From NCBI RefSeq assembly GCF_002994745.2, contig NC_037089.1:85398347-85462346 (forward strand): a stretch of 64,000 nt of DNA. The letters run 5' to 3'. A model generated the notes under the pieces. That model saw nothing but the letters and a program-made list of their open reading frames with translations, had not been told where the DNA came from and searched no databases. Source of the DNA: Rosa chinensis (taxonomy: Eukaryota; Streptophyta; Magnoliopsida; Rosales; Rosaceae). Both the position numbers and the translations under genes were made by a program. This document shows, piece after piece, positions 1 through 11,517 of this stretch (its first letter is position 1; every line of letters begins with the position of its first letter).

Positions 1-1740
1 AAATAACAATTATCTTGTGGTCATTTATAGTTGTGTATAAACTTATTTAAGACTGGATTCACTCGATTATTTCTATAAATAAATGGTCAGCAAAACCGAA
101 AATTGCATCAGTCATGGCATCAACTATTTCTGAGTAATAGTTTTATCTCATATAGTTATATGTAAAGCAAATTATTATATACCAGACTAAAGAACAATCT
201 CTACCACTATAGGTTTTCAAAAACTCCATACTTGGCTCTGATGAGTTTCCTATTAGCTTGCAAAATTGGTTCGTAAAACAAGTGAATCAACAAAGCCTAT
301 TGGTGCCAAATGCAATACCTTTTGACTTCCTTAGCTGAAGAACCCAAGAGTTTCCTATTGGTGCCAAATGCAATACCCTTTCAGCTTCATTTTGCTCAAT
401 CCCATATCCATCTATACTCCCAACTCCATTGATTCCCTTAGCATAATCCAAGCCCATATCAAAATTGCATAATCTAAACTCATCTGCAATTCAAATGCAA
501 CCAATAAACTAATAAGTATTAACATTATGAACAAACGATAGAATTCAGAATGCAACATAAATCTAGCCTAATACATGGAATTAAATGGGGGAATCTCGAA
601 ATATTGTTACAATACCTCAAATATGTATACACGAGTAATTTCAATCGGCATCACTAGAACAATTCAACCTACAACCAAGCAAAAAAGAAAAGAAAAAAAA
701 TTCAAAACAGATGTTATAGCAGTGTAACATACAACTCAAAATATTGAAGCTTTATAAAGCTTGAGAGGTCGAGACAGATGGCAATGCCTAAATAAAAAGC
801 CCAATATTGAAACCCAAATGCAATCATATGAACCCTAGGCAAACTGAATTGAAAACAAACCAAATTTATATCCAGAAATCAAAGGAAAACAAACCAGATC
901 TATCAACTAATGAACCTGAATATAAAGTGGAATTCAGACCCAAACTAATTAAGCCATAGAGAGATACATATGCGTCCGAGCGGGTTACCTAGCCTAAAGC
1001 AGAGGCCGAGTCAACATGGGCGATGAACAGGGACAGAGGCAGAGCTAGAGAAGTGCATAGAATGAACAAGGAGTCGAAAGCAAATGAGAATGGATTCTTG
1101 GTGGTGAAGAGAAGCTTGTTGAGACATGGAGGGTAGTAGGCTCTGTGGAGACCAACAAATTTGACGGGTTGTAGTCAAGATTCGGTGAAACCATTTGGGT
1201 TTTTCTTGGATTGAAGAAGAAACCCAAGATTCGGTGAAAGCTTCCATCTTTAGGAGACAAAGCTCACCGTCTGCAGGAGGAACCGCATACGCCCAGAGAA
1301 GGAGAACTGGCGTGGAATCGCATACGCCCGGAGAAGGAGATATGGGTTCGTATCTCCCCTGTTGGGACATAATGATTTAGGGTTTATCTATTTAACAGTC
1401 TGCAGGAGGGAACCAATATCAATCTGCAAGAAGAAAAATCATGAGCAAAATGTGAGAAATCAAACAAACCCCAAAGGTAGAAGAACACTAAACGCCCAAA
1501 TTGAAACCATTGTCTTTGGAAGAGAAGCCTTCCGGTTCCGGGGACTGGATCTGAACATGATTTTCGAAGAGAATTTAATTGAGAGAGATTCTAGGGATTT
1601 TGGGTTTCGGGGAAGCAAACGAGAGGTGGAGAGAGAAAATGGGGATTTTGTGTGGCTGAAAGAGTGAGCCGAGATGGGAAGGAGTAAATGTAATGCCAAA
1701 AAAGACTTGGGAAAAAAAAAGTGAAACTCACCTTCTTCAC
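1..1740. other. No supported gene; probable interior of a CACTA element
   Basis: I see no convincing coding exon here. The short ORFs around 1011-1747 overlap on both strands and show no family motif. A short phrase (cctattggtgccaaatgcaa) occurs twice near 297 and 353. The stretch ends in sequence with CACTA-like subterminal motifs, so it may be the body of the element whose right terminus is at 2127, but its left end is not in the window. Confidence 0.35.
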
Positions 1741-2127
1741 ACAACACAATTGTGTTGTCTGAGTATCACCCCCATTGACTAGTCAGCTAGGGTCTCGGCA
1801 TTTTGAGAGGGAAAGGACTAGAACTTTTTGGAGGGAATTCCAAATATTCTCTTAGGGTTAGATTTGAAATATCTCTATATTTTACAACAACATATAAGTA
1901 TTTTCTGTATCTATTCATATTTTCAAAATGAAACGATCTTTGAGATAGGAAATCATCATCTTTTACAACTACACAAATGTGTCATCTGAATGCTCACCAT
2001 TTTTTCCAATTGAACGAGTATGGTTTTAGTCTATATTCAGACAACACAAAAAAAAATTATGTCGTCTGAAAAACTCAGACGACATAAAACAAAACTTATG
2101 TCGTCTGAAGCACATTTTGGCATAGTG
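1741..2127. mobile_element. Right terminus of a CACTA (En/Spm) element, left end outside window
   Basis: Read on the minus strand, the sequence at 2127 begins CACTATGCCAAAATGTG, the 5'-CACTA signature of the En/Spm superfamily. It is followed by repeated inverted motifs of the form cagacgacataa / ttatgtcgtctg at about 2040-2110, with weaker copies at 1741-1765 and 1975-1995. Such subterminal repeats, where the transposase binds, are typical of CACTA elements. The partner terminus and therefore the target duplication cannot be seen, so extent and content are unknown. The motif differs from that of the CACTA at 5206, so this is a different family. Confidence 0.55.
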
Positions 2128-2174
2128 AATTAAAACTAGAACGCGGATGTAATTGAAGGGGAAAAAAAAGGAAG

Positions 2175-2447
2175 TTAAACTGTGAAAGTTAAAAGGTAGT
2201 ACTCAGTGATCATATGAGTATTCACATATTCTTTGATGTCTAAATATTGCCAGTCGTGGAGTGGTTCATTACAGCCTCCAAATAATTTTGCAAAGAAATC
2301 TTTGAATCCTTCAATATAATCTTTGTGCACCGAAGGGTTGTAAATCTCTTGTGGCAGTCTAGCTTGACGATCGATTATATGAATCTGATGTAAAGCCAAG
2401 GAACCGTCATGGATGTCATTTTTCTTTCTCCAATAGATGCTTTGCAT
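2175..2447 (-). CDS. Hypothetical 90-aa ORF, possible exon remnant
   Basis: A 90-codon open frame on the minus strand immediately beside the CACTA terminus. The composition looks protein-like (residues such as KDYIEGFKDFFAKLFGG and HDWQYLDIKEYV) and not a low-complexity artefact, but I do not recognise the family. No clear splice sites or promoter were identified. It may be an exon fragment of a host gene or of an old TE. Confidence 0.25.
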   Translation of the reverse strand: MQSIYWRKKNDIHDGSLALHQIHIIDRQARLPQEIYNPSVHKDYIEGFKDFFAKLFGGCNEPLHDWQYLDIKEYVNTHMITEYYLLTFTV

Positions 2448-2455
2448 TACGCTTA

Positions 2456-3140
2456 TTGCATTCGTGGAGATTCTTTTAGATTCTCTAGAGTGAGTCTAGA
2501 AAGATTGATGGTATAATGAGAACAGTTAGGTTTAGAAGAATTGAGTGTGGGATTTGAATTGAGACCTTGAGAACAACGAACTGCCAGCAAAGACATATTT
2601 TTACTATCAAACTGATTAATGAAGTAGAAATTTTTACATGTATTGTTTTCTCTCCAAAAAGGGTTATTTATACTGACACAACATCAATGCAATAGGAAAT
2701 TAAATCTCTAATAAATCTAGGAAATATAGATACAAATCTAATAAATCTAGGAAACATAGATACAAAATATTCTACATAATCAAGAAACATCATATAATCG
2801 TGATTAAAGATAGGATGATTGCAACTCACACTTAATTCCTAATATCAAGAAAAAGAATGTGCTTAATTCCGTCGTAGTGTCATTGCAGATTCCTCGACAA
2901 TTCCAGCTAAGAATGTTCATGTGCATGGCAGACCAGAGCTTGCTTCCTAACCCTAGAAAGTAACCCTAACAGAGAACAGCTAGGTCAGAATACTCGTATA
3001 TTGTCTTCTCGTTAATGTTCAACAATAATCTTAGCTATTGGTATAATCCTAAATTGTTAGAGGATCATTATTTTTTATTTTTGCCTACCACACACACATC
3101 CCCAAAAAAAAAAGATCAAAATTGAAGCCTGGAGTCAAAA
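2456..3140. other. Non-coding, no recognised feature
   Basis: AT-rich sequence with short local repeats (ctaataaatctaggaaa(c/t)atagatacaa twice near 2708-2765). Nothing coding, RNA-like or TE-terminal was recognised. Confidence 0.5.
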
Positions 3141-3144
3141 ACTT

Positions 3145-3600
3145 TGTAGATACCTCTACTAGCAAGGCTAGTTTGCTATCTCACCAAGCATAATTAACAC
3201 CCTCTTTAGGACACCCACAAGCCATGGGGAGGCCCAACCGCTACTTGCATCTTGTAGCCCTATGTCCAAGCTACGCTACGGTATCTGGAAGTCGCAAATC
3301 CGTCGCCGGGAAGCCACCTTTCCGGCCTCGTCAACATGCCTCCACAATAGGCTTTCTAGACTAGAAATGGTGGTTGCTTGTCCCACATCGAAAATTATGT
3401 AAAGGAGATGGCTTCCTTCACCTATAAAAGGAATGCCTCCTCCCACTTAAACACCACTCCATTACAACACACTTTGTAATCTTGTTAGGCCGCAAGGCTT
3501 GACACACACTAGTTAAGCTTTCAAGTGGACGTAGTCTCCCGCCTTAGCGGGAGGTGAACCACTATACTTCGCTTGTGTCACACACTCTCTCTCTCTCATT
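3145..3600 (+). repeat. LTR-like direct repeat, copy 1
   Basis: Starts TGTAGATACC and contains a TATA-like motif at 3421-3430. It ends in a TC run before unique sequence at about 3600. It differs from copy 2 by scattered substitutions and small indels, indicating an old duplication. Confidence 0.6.
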
Positions 3601-3864
3601 GAATTTTTCTACCATTTGTCGTTTACCGACCGCGACAAATCAAATTCTTTTCGCGTTCCATTAATACGAACGGTAACCAATACAACAACCATTCTACATA
3701 TGCGCGTTTTTTGTCTCATTGTGCAGGATTAAACGAGTCCCTTCTTGCTTACGGAGTTCGGGGACTTGTAGGGGCTCCGTACCGCCCGGTTACTTATGCT
3801 TGGTGACATCGTGTGTATAACTCTCCAACCAAGAAGCTCCTCTTACTTGGGGACTTCGAGGACT

Positions 3865-4316
3865 TGTAGATACCTCTACTAGCAAGGCTAGTTTGCTATC
3901 TCACCAAGCATAATTAACACCCTCTTTGGGACACCCACAAGCCATGGGGAGGCCCAACCGCTACTTGCATCTTGTATCCCTATGTCTAAGCTATGCTACG
4001 GTATCCGAAAGTCGTAAATCCGTCGCCGGGAAGCCACCTTTCCGGCCTCGTCAACATGCCTCCATAATAGGCTTTCTAGACTAGAGATGGTGGTTGCTTG
4101 TCCCACATCGAAAATCATGTAAATGAGATGGCTTCCTTCACCTATAAAAGAAGACTCCTTCCCACTTACTCAACACTCCATTACAACACACTTTGTAATC
4201 TTGTTAGGGCAAGGCTTGACACACACTAGTTAAGCTTTCAAGTGGACGTAGTCTCCCGCTAAGGCGGAAGGTGAACCATTATACTTCGCTTGTGTCACAC
4301 TCTCTCTCTCTCTCTC
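3865..4316 (+). repeat. LTR-like direct repeat, copy 2
   Basis: Second copy of the repeat, beginning at the same TGTAGATACC. Its terminal TC run is expanded to a long (TC)n at about 4299-4326. Downstream sequence is unrelated to that following copy 1. Confidence 0.6.
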
Positions 4317-4842
4317 TCTCTCTCTCTAAAGCTAACTAGAGACCCCCCCGGTCACTAACGTTAACAAACTTCAACCATCATCTTCCGCCATCATCTTTTT
4401 ATGATGATAATGATAATGAACATTGAACATTGAACAAAATTAGAAAACTCATTGTTATCATCATCATCGTGATGATGATGATTAAAATTATGAGGATGAT
4501 GATGATGATGACGACGACGATGATGATGATGAAAATTATGATGATGATCATAAAAAGATGATGGCGGAAGATGATGATAATGATGATGAGTTAGATGATC
4601 ATCACCATCATCTTCATCATCATTAGACATTGAACATTGAACAAAATTAGAAAACTCATTGTCATCATCATTATCATCATCATCATCATCATCATCATTT
4701 TCATCTTCATCAGACATTGAACATTAAACAAAATTAGAAAACTCATTGTCATTATCATCATCAGACATTGAACATTAAACATTAAACAAAATTAGAAAGC
4801 TCCTTGTCATCATCATCATCAGACATTGAACATTGAACAAAA
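4317..4842 (-). repeat. ATC/GAT imperfect array with conserved FSNFVQ box
   Basis: Dense ATC/GAT trinucleotides are interspersed with four or more copies of a block containing attgaacaaaattagaaaactcattg. On the minus strand this reads as Asp/His-rich tracts alternating with NEFSNFVQCSM. The same architecture occurs at 12894-13330, and Asp-rich coding repeats occur in the kelch gene at 49100-49270. It is therefore probably a degenerate expansion of a kelch-family acidic segment and not an independent gene. The long ORFs here are low-complexity. Confidence 0.6.
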
Positions 4843-4843
4843 T

Positions 4844-5193
4844 TCGCCATTCCTGAAAATCCGAATTACAAGCCGAAACATCCAAATGAAAATAGGAAGC
4901 ACCACTTCCCAAAAGTGATCGATGGTCATCAAGTTAATCCATCTCAAGCAGCAACAGATCCAAATTTAATGAAATGGGAGAAAGCTTATGATGTGATGGT
5001 GAAGGAGACAAGGCAAGTGAACATTAAGCAATCCATTTCAGGACTTGCCGCTGAGTTTCATCAAATTCACAAAGATGGAATGATGCGCAAAACAAAAACA
5101 GCTGGAGGATATCAAGATAAGGATGCTGCTGATGAGGTGCATTACTTTTGCAATACAATGAAGCACATTTGGAAAAAGTTTCCCCGGGGTTTA
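4844..5193 (+). pseudogene. Unrecognised gene fragment, upstream exon interrupted downstream by CACTA
   Basis: An open frame of about 116 codons (motifs HFPKVIDGHQVNPSQAATD, YDVMVKETRQVNIKQ, EVHYFCNTMKHIWKKF) runs to 5193, followed by a good splice donor (TTA|gtaagt). The CACTA element begins 13 bp after the exon. The next exon probably resumes at 12304 after acceptor ttaaacag and reads on in frame (KTYDKAKHNLEATLAALHRM) to a stop at 12391-12393. No initiator or 5' exon was found; upstream is the ATC/GAT array. I do not recognise the protein family. It could be a live gene with a TE in its intron or a dead fragment. Confidence 0.45.
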
Positions 5194-5443
5194 GTAAGTT
5201 ACTAACACTACTAGAATAAGGTTAATAGACATCATGTCTTTTAAATCAGTTAAGATTTCAACCGATGTCTATTGTTTTTGTAACATCAGTTCTTAAAAAT
5301 CTGATGTCTATTCATACGATTAACATCGTTTCTGATATTCGACCGATGTCTATACTTTTCATCCAAAATTTAAAAAAAAGGCGGAAAGTACTGGGTCTAA
5401 AATTTTGTAAGCGGGGAGCCAAATTTTCACTCCCTCCAACACT

Positions 5444-6170
5444 TGGTCAGATTTCACCCTAGACTCATATTCACTAACAACCGCAATTTTCATTCCCAAA
5501 CCAAACCACCGCGACAAAAACCAACCACCGACCTCCTCTTCCCCTCCTTCTCCGCCTCCGACCGCTCTCCTCCTCCTTCTCTGCCTCCTTCTCTCCCTCC
5601 CAGCCGAAGTCGGAGCTGCTTTCGCCGTTCTCCTTTCTCTCTCCGTAGGCCTCCCCCTCTCAACCCCTCTCTTCGATCGTCGACTCGTCAAGGCGTCTAC
5701 GGCCTCTCTCTCCTCGACTGTAAGTCGGTAAGAAGTTGTACTGGGTTTTGACTTTGAGCATCTCCATAATTTGAACATCTTCAATCGATCTATCTCTGAT
5801 GAACAACTCCTTGAATTTCTGGGTTTTCAAACGAACAGCCTTAAACTTGATCTTGGTGCTCTCTTCCTCGCAGCAAAGCTGAAAACTTTCTGGGTTTTCA
5901 TACGAACAGCCTCAAACTCGATGTCTTGGGTCTGTTCTCAATCTCTTTTTACTTGATTTATGTTTTAGGCTCCTACTTTTGATAATAGAATGATAGATTT
6001 TGCTTCGTATAGGTTGGGTACTGTTCTTTTGTGGATTTGTGTTTCGTTGTGTTTGTGTATTTTATTTCAGGAGGGAGAGAAGCCTGATTGTATCATTACT
6101 CCGAAACTGAATGTTGGGGATAAGCTTCGGGCTAATATAGCTCTAAATCAGAAGCTTCTCAAATTCTAGG
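5444..6170 (+). other. Captured leader/exon-like sequence inside CACTA, source unknown
   Basis: 5460-5740 is a CT-rich stretch resembling a plant 5' leader. An exon-like segment at about 6069-6168, after a tttcag acceptor, reads EGEKPDCIITPKLNVGDKLR before a stop. I cannot assign these to a family. They lie upstream of the prolyl 4-hydroxylase exons and may derive from a separate captured gene. Confidence 0.3.
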
Positions 6171-6484
6171 ACTTCATATCCCATTTCTAAAATTTCAATC
6201 ATTTAAAGTTCCTCGGTACTTCCAAAGTTTTCATTCCAATGACCATTAAAATTCTGAAATCTGTTTCAAGTAGGAGATTTTGTGATTCATGAAATTACTT
6301 GGTGCTTATCGATGCCAAGGATTTTCCTGAGGCAGAGAGTTGAGGTTGTCAAACATGCTGTTTTGAACATAAGATAATATTTTAATTTCTCAGTTGTAAA
6401 TTCTCTTTCCGTCCTCACTTGTGCATGTATTATTCATTGAGAGTTGCACTGCAAGTCTGTGTTTTAACTTGTGTGGGATTTTAG

Positions 6485-6850
6485 GCTGGCTCAGGTGAAT
6501 GTAGCTGTGGTGGAAAAGTTGTAAAGGGTATGTCTGTCAAGCCAACTAAAGGAGATGCTGTACTTTTCTGGAGCATGGTTAGTTTCCCTTTCAAGTGATG
6601 CATTAATAGTTGCATTTTTCGAAAAACCAAAATGATGATTTGCCTTCTATGGTGATGACTTGATTCGTTTTTGATATTTTTTTGCTTTTTAGTAGAGTAA
6701 AGGTTGGTGTGACCACAAACGTATGTGATATTTTTTTTCCAAGGTCTGGATGGCCAATCAGATCCAAATAGCATACATGCAGGGTGCGAGGTGCTAGTTG
6801 GGGAAAAGTGGTCAGCCACAAAATGGATGAGGCAAATATCTACCTCTTAA
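6485..6850 (+). pseudogene. Prolyl 4-hydroxylase fragment (last two exons), captured
   Basis: Exon 6485-6577 encodes KGMSVKPTKGDAVLFWSM, matching the conserved (G)xxVxPxxGDAxLFWSx segment of plant prolyl 4-hydroxylases (2-oxoglutarate/Fe(II) dioxygenases acting on extensin-type proteins in the ER/Golgi). After a ~166-bp intron (donor gttagt, acceptor ttccaag), exon 6744-6850 encodes DPNSIHAGCEVLVGEKWSATKW, which includes the His expected to be the third Fe ligand. A stop follows at 6848-6850. The upstream catalytic HxD half is absent, so this is a C-terminal fragment without enzyme function. It lies in the CACTA element upstream of the ALDH3 exons. Confidence 0.8.
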
Positions 6851-6989
6851 ATTATATGAATTTTGGGGCTTTTACCTGGTTCATGAGATAGATAGATACG
6901 TACAGTCAGATATCTCTAAGCCATAATGGACATCAAGTTTGGCATTCCAAATATGATGAGCATCAAGAGTAGTGTCATACCGCCTCAGT

Positions 6990-7917
6990 TTAGGTACTAG
7001 TGGGATTAAACAGAACAACATACTCAATAATCATGTTAGAAAGTGAAGAGTGCATACGATCGCGGAGAATAGAATGGGATAAGGTGCATCTTGTAATGAA
7101 ATTCCATTGCCGAGAAAGGCAAAATGCAAATGCTTTCTTGATGGCAAAATTTAGGCTTCTTATGAAACCTTTTCTTGGTGGAACACTTGCCGTTGTTGAT
7201 TTTCCTTCCAAAGACAACGTTGCAAGCTTAAAGCCATATTAACAGATTCTTTACGTTGTGTTTTACTCGAATTTCAATTAATTAACATGTGTGTGTGTAT
7301 TATTATACGCCACAGAACCACAATTATTACTGAAGTACCAGTAATGCACATGGGGAAAACCTAAGTACAGTGCCCTCCAGCTTATTAATTCTTGCATTGC
7401 CGCTGGTCAATTAAGCTCAAAGAGATCCTTCTGAAAAAGAAGTTGGAACTGGAGGAGGTATGCAGACAGTCTCCTCCAGGTTTAAGTTCTTCTATTCAGT
7501 ACAAGCTGACAAAACGCCAAGCACAGGAGGAGGTGAATGTTTTTTATTTTTTTTTATTCTTTTCTGTACAGAAAACTATTTTAGTGTTAGTTCGTAATGG
7601 ATGGTTCTCTTGCTTGAGATTGATTGTGCATGATACATGCAGATCCAAAGGTGCACTGGTGCTGTGGTGATAACAAGGTTTGTTGGTTTACAGTGGCACA
7701 TTCATAGTTGGCTTTTTCCTCATGTATCATGCATGTAATGCATATATGATTGAATTTTCAGGGGCAAGTAACATCCACCAAATGCGTCAACTGATGGTGA
7801 AAAGCCATTATATCTTCATATTTCTGCAGGGGCTAATGTAAGTACCTTGGTAAAGGGGCTTTGACTAATAAATTCTTCTGCTTAACAGCTATATGACTGC
7901 TCTATTTTGTTGTGTAG
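6990..7917 (+). other. CACTA interior, unassigned exon-like pieces
   Basis: An 80-codon open frame at 7000-7242 and a 92-codon one at 7392-7670 are protein-like in places. One contains KKKLELEEVCR, reminiscent of MAP65 microtubule-associated proteins, but this is one short motif and I do not assign it. No complete gene is visible. These may be further captured fragments. Confidence 0.25.
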
Positions 7918-8524
7918 ATAGGCATGTTGAAGAGCTCGTGTAAATTGGCAATCAAACAACTGAAGTCATGGATGAAGCCAGAGAAGGTACATTTGATCAC
8001 AAACTATGTTTTGAATGGCAGTAGTAATTGTATTGGCTTGACGGGCATTTGTTTGAGTTTCAATATTTGCATTCAACCTTTCAGAGTAAGTAATATTTTG
8101 CCTTTTTAAATGCAGGCTAAAACTTCAATAACCACTTTCCCTTCCTCAGCTGAAATAGTGTCTGAGCCTCTTGGTGTTGTTCTAATAATTTCAGCATGGA
8201 ATTATCCTTTCTGTACGTTAATTTCACCTAGTGATTTAAGCATTGAGATTAAATCTTATTTTCCAGTTCTGTTTCCTGTTTACAGAAAATAGTAACAGTG
8301 TGATACCTGTTTTCCAGTGTTGTCCCTTGATCCAGTTGTTGGAGCCATTGCAGCTAGTAATGCTGTAGTTCTAAAACCATCAGAACTTGCTCCTGCCACA
8401 TCGTCATTGCTTGCAAAACTATTAGGAGAGTATATGGATAGCTCTTCTATGAGAGTTGTTGAGGGGGCTATTGCTGAAACATCTGCACTACTGGAGCAGA
8501 AGTGGGACAAAATATGTTACACAG
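7918..8524 (+). pseudogene. ALDH3-family aldehyde dehydrogenase fragment (three exons), captured
   Basis: Three consecutive exons with proper splice sites: 7918-7986 (SSCKLAIKQLKSWMKPEK), 8116-8212 (SAEIVSEPLGVVLIISAWNYPF) and 8318-8524 (AVVLKPSELAPATSSLLAKL, then ETSALLEQKWDKICYTG). Reading phase is kept across both introns. This is the N-terminal NAD(P)-binding half of plant ALDH3-type enzymes, which oxidise aldehydes to acids. The sequence ends at the donor after CYTG. The catalytic cysteine and the rest of the enzyme are missing, and the following ~1.3 kb has no ALDH exon. The clean frames suggest a fairly recent capture or selection; the former is simpler. Confidence 0.85.
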
Positions 8525-9900
8525 GTACTTATTTTCCTCACTTTGTAGTCTATTAATTACTTAAAGATATTGATCCACTGGTTGATCAATATTCTATTAC
8601 TAATGTTCTGTGGTAGATCTCTTTCTGTATGATGTAGATATATAATGATCATAAAGATGAAATAAAAAGAAAGGAGAATGAATTTACCTTAATCCATCCT
8701 CAGTTCATGGTAGAACGTAGCATTAATTACAGGCCTGCTGCTACATTTAATTTTCACCTTTAATCCAATGAGTTAATTCCTCATAATTTGTTGTTTAGTA
8801 TTTGTAACCCTCGCTTGGTCCTTATCCACTTCTGATTTTCTCCATCTGATGTGAGAGATCGAGGTTTGCGTACATATTCTTCTATTTAATTGATCAGTGT
8901 TTGAAACCAGCCTCAACTCATTGATTTCAATTGTGGTCAGTCACTCCACTTGAGCTATTTAAAATAAAAAAGGTCGTATATTGCTTGGTAGACCTATTAT
9001 CATGGTTTGACATGGACTTATTCTGTTGTACATTCACCTTTTGACAATATAAAGAAGAGACCTTGGCTATATCTAGATGATTGATACGTTTTTTTAGATA
9101 AAGATGATTGATACGTTTGCCATAGTGTGAAAGTTAAAGTTGGATTTAATTATCTGGTTGAAGAATTATGCAGTATTCCACAAGCTTCTTTGCAGAAACT
9201 TTAGCACTCTGATTGTGACTAAAAAAATACATAATCCACAAGCTTCTTTGCAGTATTTCATATATAGTTTAGTAATTACAATTAAACATGGCCGACAAAG
9301 GAAAATATTTACAGGGTAATTCTAACCGTGATCTTGGTCGAGTATAGTTTATGTTTCTTTACAGGAAAATATTCTCATTCCAGCTGGAGTAAAATATTTA
9401 CAGTATTTTGGTCGAGTATAGTTCATGTTTCTTTATTTTGTGATTCTCTATAATGTTGTTCTTGTTATAATATCACTTCAGCAACTGGGATTGAGTTGAT
9501 AGTCTCATTGTAAAGTAGGTTTGCCTCTTAAGTCTTCACTCTTGACAAGCTTTTTGTCTAGTTTTGTTTCTTGCCGCAAGTGTCAAATTTCCTTTTATGA
9601 TCAGATTAGTTAAAGTCTAATTTTCATTTTCCAGTTCCTATATTTTGATTCCTATTTTCTTTTGCTTTTCTTCAGATTTCCTCTACTAGGTGAGTTTACA
9701 TGCCAGAATGCTATTATGGCTGAGCGCTTTATTGAAGCAGGTAGCGCGTACATTATTCTAATTGAAAATATTCAATTAAGAACATTATTCACTCATTTAT
9801 ACTTTTAGTGCTTATATATTAGATTTATCTTGTGGTTTTAATACAATTAACGTATGGTTAATGTTTTTTTTTTCCTTTCTTCTACTTTTCTCTTTTGCAG
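8525..9900 (+). other. CACTA interior, mostly non-coding
   Basis: AT-rich sequence without recognised genes. Two partial duplicates of a ~25-bp phrase (ccacaagcttctttgcag, 9179 and 9236) and of a gtcgagtatagtt(t/c)atgtttctt phrase (about 9338 and 9412) suggest small tandem duplications. A possible exon at about 9676-9740 reads TCQNAIMAERFIEAG before a gtagcg donor but is unassigned. Confidence 0.35.
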
Positions 9901-10513
9901 GTTATAGCTGCTATCACTTACCAAATAGTTCCCACTGACACACAGTACGCTGAGATACCTATTGCTGCTATCAGTTCAATGTACCAACACAAGGTGTTTC
10001 CTCTATGCGTTTGCCATCTCTTATTTGGTTGCTTGTGATTATACTCTTGTTTCATGTAGGGCTGCTTTATCTCTGATAATGTGCTTGCATTTGTAAAAAT
10101 GGCAACACAGTTACACCCAATGACCACTTCTAGTTTTGAAAATGAAAATTTTCCTTAACAGTTCATGCAATCTGTGATCAAACTGAACTTCGAAATCAGC
10201 AAGAAATTTCCTTCTCCATTTTATTTGCATTATGCTGAACTTTTTGAGTTCGGTGTTGTAGGTTTTGCGTATTACCTTTGGGACTTGTGTTCTCCCCAGG
10301 CCCCTATTTTTTTAATTACTCTTCCTTGGAATGCTATCAATTCTTATTTAGAAATCTCATTTAGTTTTTTACTGGTTGACTCATGTACAGAAGTAATTTC
10401 AGGGATTTGGTAGCTCCTTGCTCCTGGAATTGAAAAAGAGACTTCAAAGTGTTGGTATATGCACAATATTCTGTTGGGGAGACAAGGAATCTTAAGGGTT
10501 TTGGCTCAAACAG
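9901..10513 (+). pseudogene. GNAT-type N-acetyltransferase fragment (two exons), captured, with nonsense codon
   Basis: Exon 9901-9993 (VIAAITYQIVPTDTQYAEIP, then AAISSMYQHK) joins in phase to exon 10403-10513 (GFGSSLLLELKKRLQSVGI, then CWGDKES). The joined QHKGFGSSLL resembles the acetyl-CoA-binding motif A (Q/RxxGxG/A) of GCN5-related N-acetyltransferases, preceded by the expected beta-strand. The codon after CWGDKES is TAA and the frame then continues GFWLKQ up to a gtaatt donor. This looks like a point mutation from Glu (GAA) to stop. The precise host protein is not recognised. It lies in the CACTA downstream of the ALDH3 fragment on the same strand. Confidence 0.6.
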
Positions 10514-11517
10514 GTAATTAACGTTTTTTGTTCTTAGGATCAGAGTCGGATGTTGTAGTTGTATTTTCTTGTTGATTTTGTCGAGTGTTATTTGATATAT
10601 CTTCTCTCGAACAATTTGGGCATTGATTTTACTTTTTTGCTCTTTTAGATGAAGATGCAAATTTTACTTTTTTCTTCATAACTACCATAAGAAAAAATAT
10701 TAGTGTACGGCCTTTTTGGTTGGGAGTTGATGCAATAGACATGATCATATGAATATAGTGTGGAACACCTGTAAAAAGGCAAATGGAGCACTGGAAATTG
10801 TTAGTTTCTGGTACCGTGATAATCAACTCAAGTAAACTAGGATAATTTTTGTGCTTAAAATGATTATTTTCATGTTTCAACTTTCAAGGTAAAGAAAGTT
10901 GGTTGTTCTGTTTTATTCCAAATGAAGTAAACTATGCAGTTGAATTTGATAATATAAGATGAAAATCCAAATGTTCTGTTCAGGCTAATTCTTGACGATG
11001 ATCAGGTCTAAACTATCATTTGGAATGTGCTAACATATAAGATGAAGTGCGTGTTTATGCAAGCAGCATTTCTCTTTGTGCTGACAGCCATGATTTTATA
11101 TGTTACCCAGATCAGAATGACAAGGATTTGGATCGGATGAGTGAGAGGCAGGATCTTGAAGGAAAGGAGCTAAAGCAAGAAACTACTTTGCATGACCTGG
11201 AGCTGGTTTCTTTAGTTCACAGTCATGTCAATGCTGCAGAGCAATATGATTTTGAGTAAGGCTAGATTTTGATGACCATTTTGTAGATGTAGTGATATCA
11301 GGATGAATTGTGCACAAATTATACTGCATGTAGTTATTGCAGTAGTGGTATCTTCTAGACTAGCCTTAAAGTAGGTTAGGGTTTATTGTGCAAAACTTTT
11401 GAAGCTTCCTCAAGCTCTAATTTTGGATAGAAATTAATGCAATTCCCTAATATTTGTGGATAAGCTTTCTAGTACCAAATACAGCACGAAAGGGATATAA
11501 CAGTAGTTTGAATTCAC
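10514..11517 (+). other. CACTA interior, no assigned gene; one 70-codon ORF
   Basis: A plus-strand ORF at 11047-11259 (includes SHDFICYPDQNDKDLDRM and LELVSLVHSHVNAAEQYDFE) has protein-like composition and no stop, but I do not recognise it. It may be a further captured exon. The rest is AT-rich non-coding DNA. Confidence 0.3.

Larger units (their letters stand above)
3145..4316 (+). mobile_element. Small LTR-retroelement remnant (TRIM-like), two LTRs and ~270-bp interior
   Basis: Two direct repeats of about 450 bp start at 3145 and 3865, both with TGTAGATACCTCTACTAG. They stay similar to about 3596 and 4310, where both end in (TC)n runs. Each has a TATA-like CCTATAAAAG (3421-3430 and 4141-4150), as expected of an LTR promoter. 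The ~270-bp spacer is non-coding and ends in a purine-rich stretch (ggggacttcgagg) just before the second copy, which resembles a polypurine tract. I could not find a tRNA primer-binding site or a matching target duplication, so a tandem duplication or solo-LTR pair is the main alternative. Confidence 0.5.

Noticed and set aside
1011..1747. Overlapping ORFs of 61-119 codons on both strands
   Set aside because: No motif, no consistent splice structure; frames overlap antisense and look incidental.
4391..4782. Long Asp/His- or Met-rich minus-strand ORFs
   Set aside because: Produced by ATC/GAT trinucleotide repeats in several frames; low complexity, no start context or domain.
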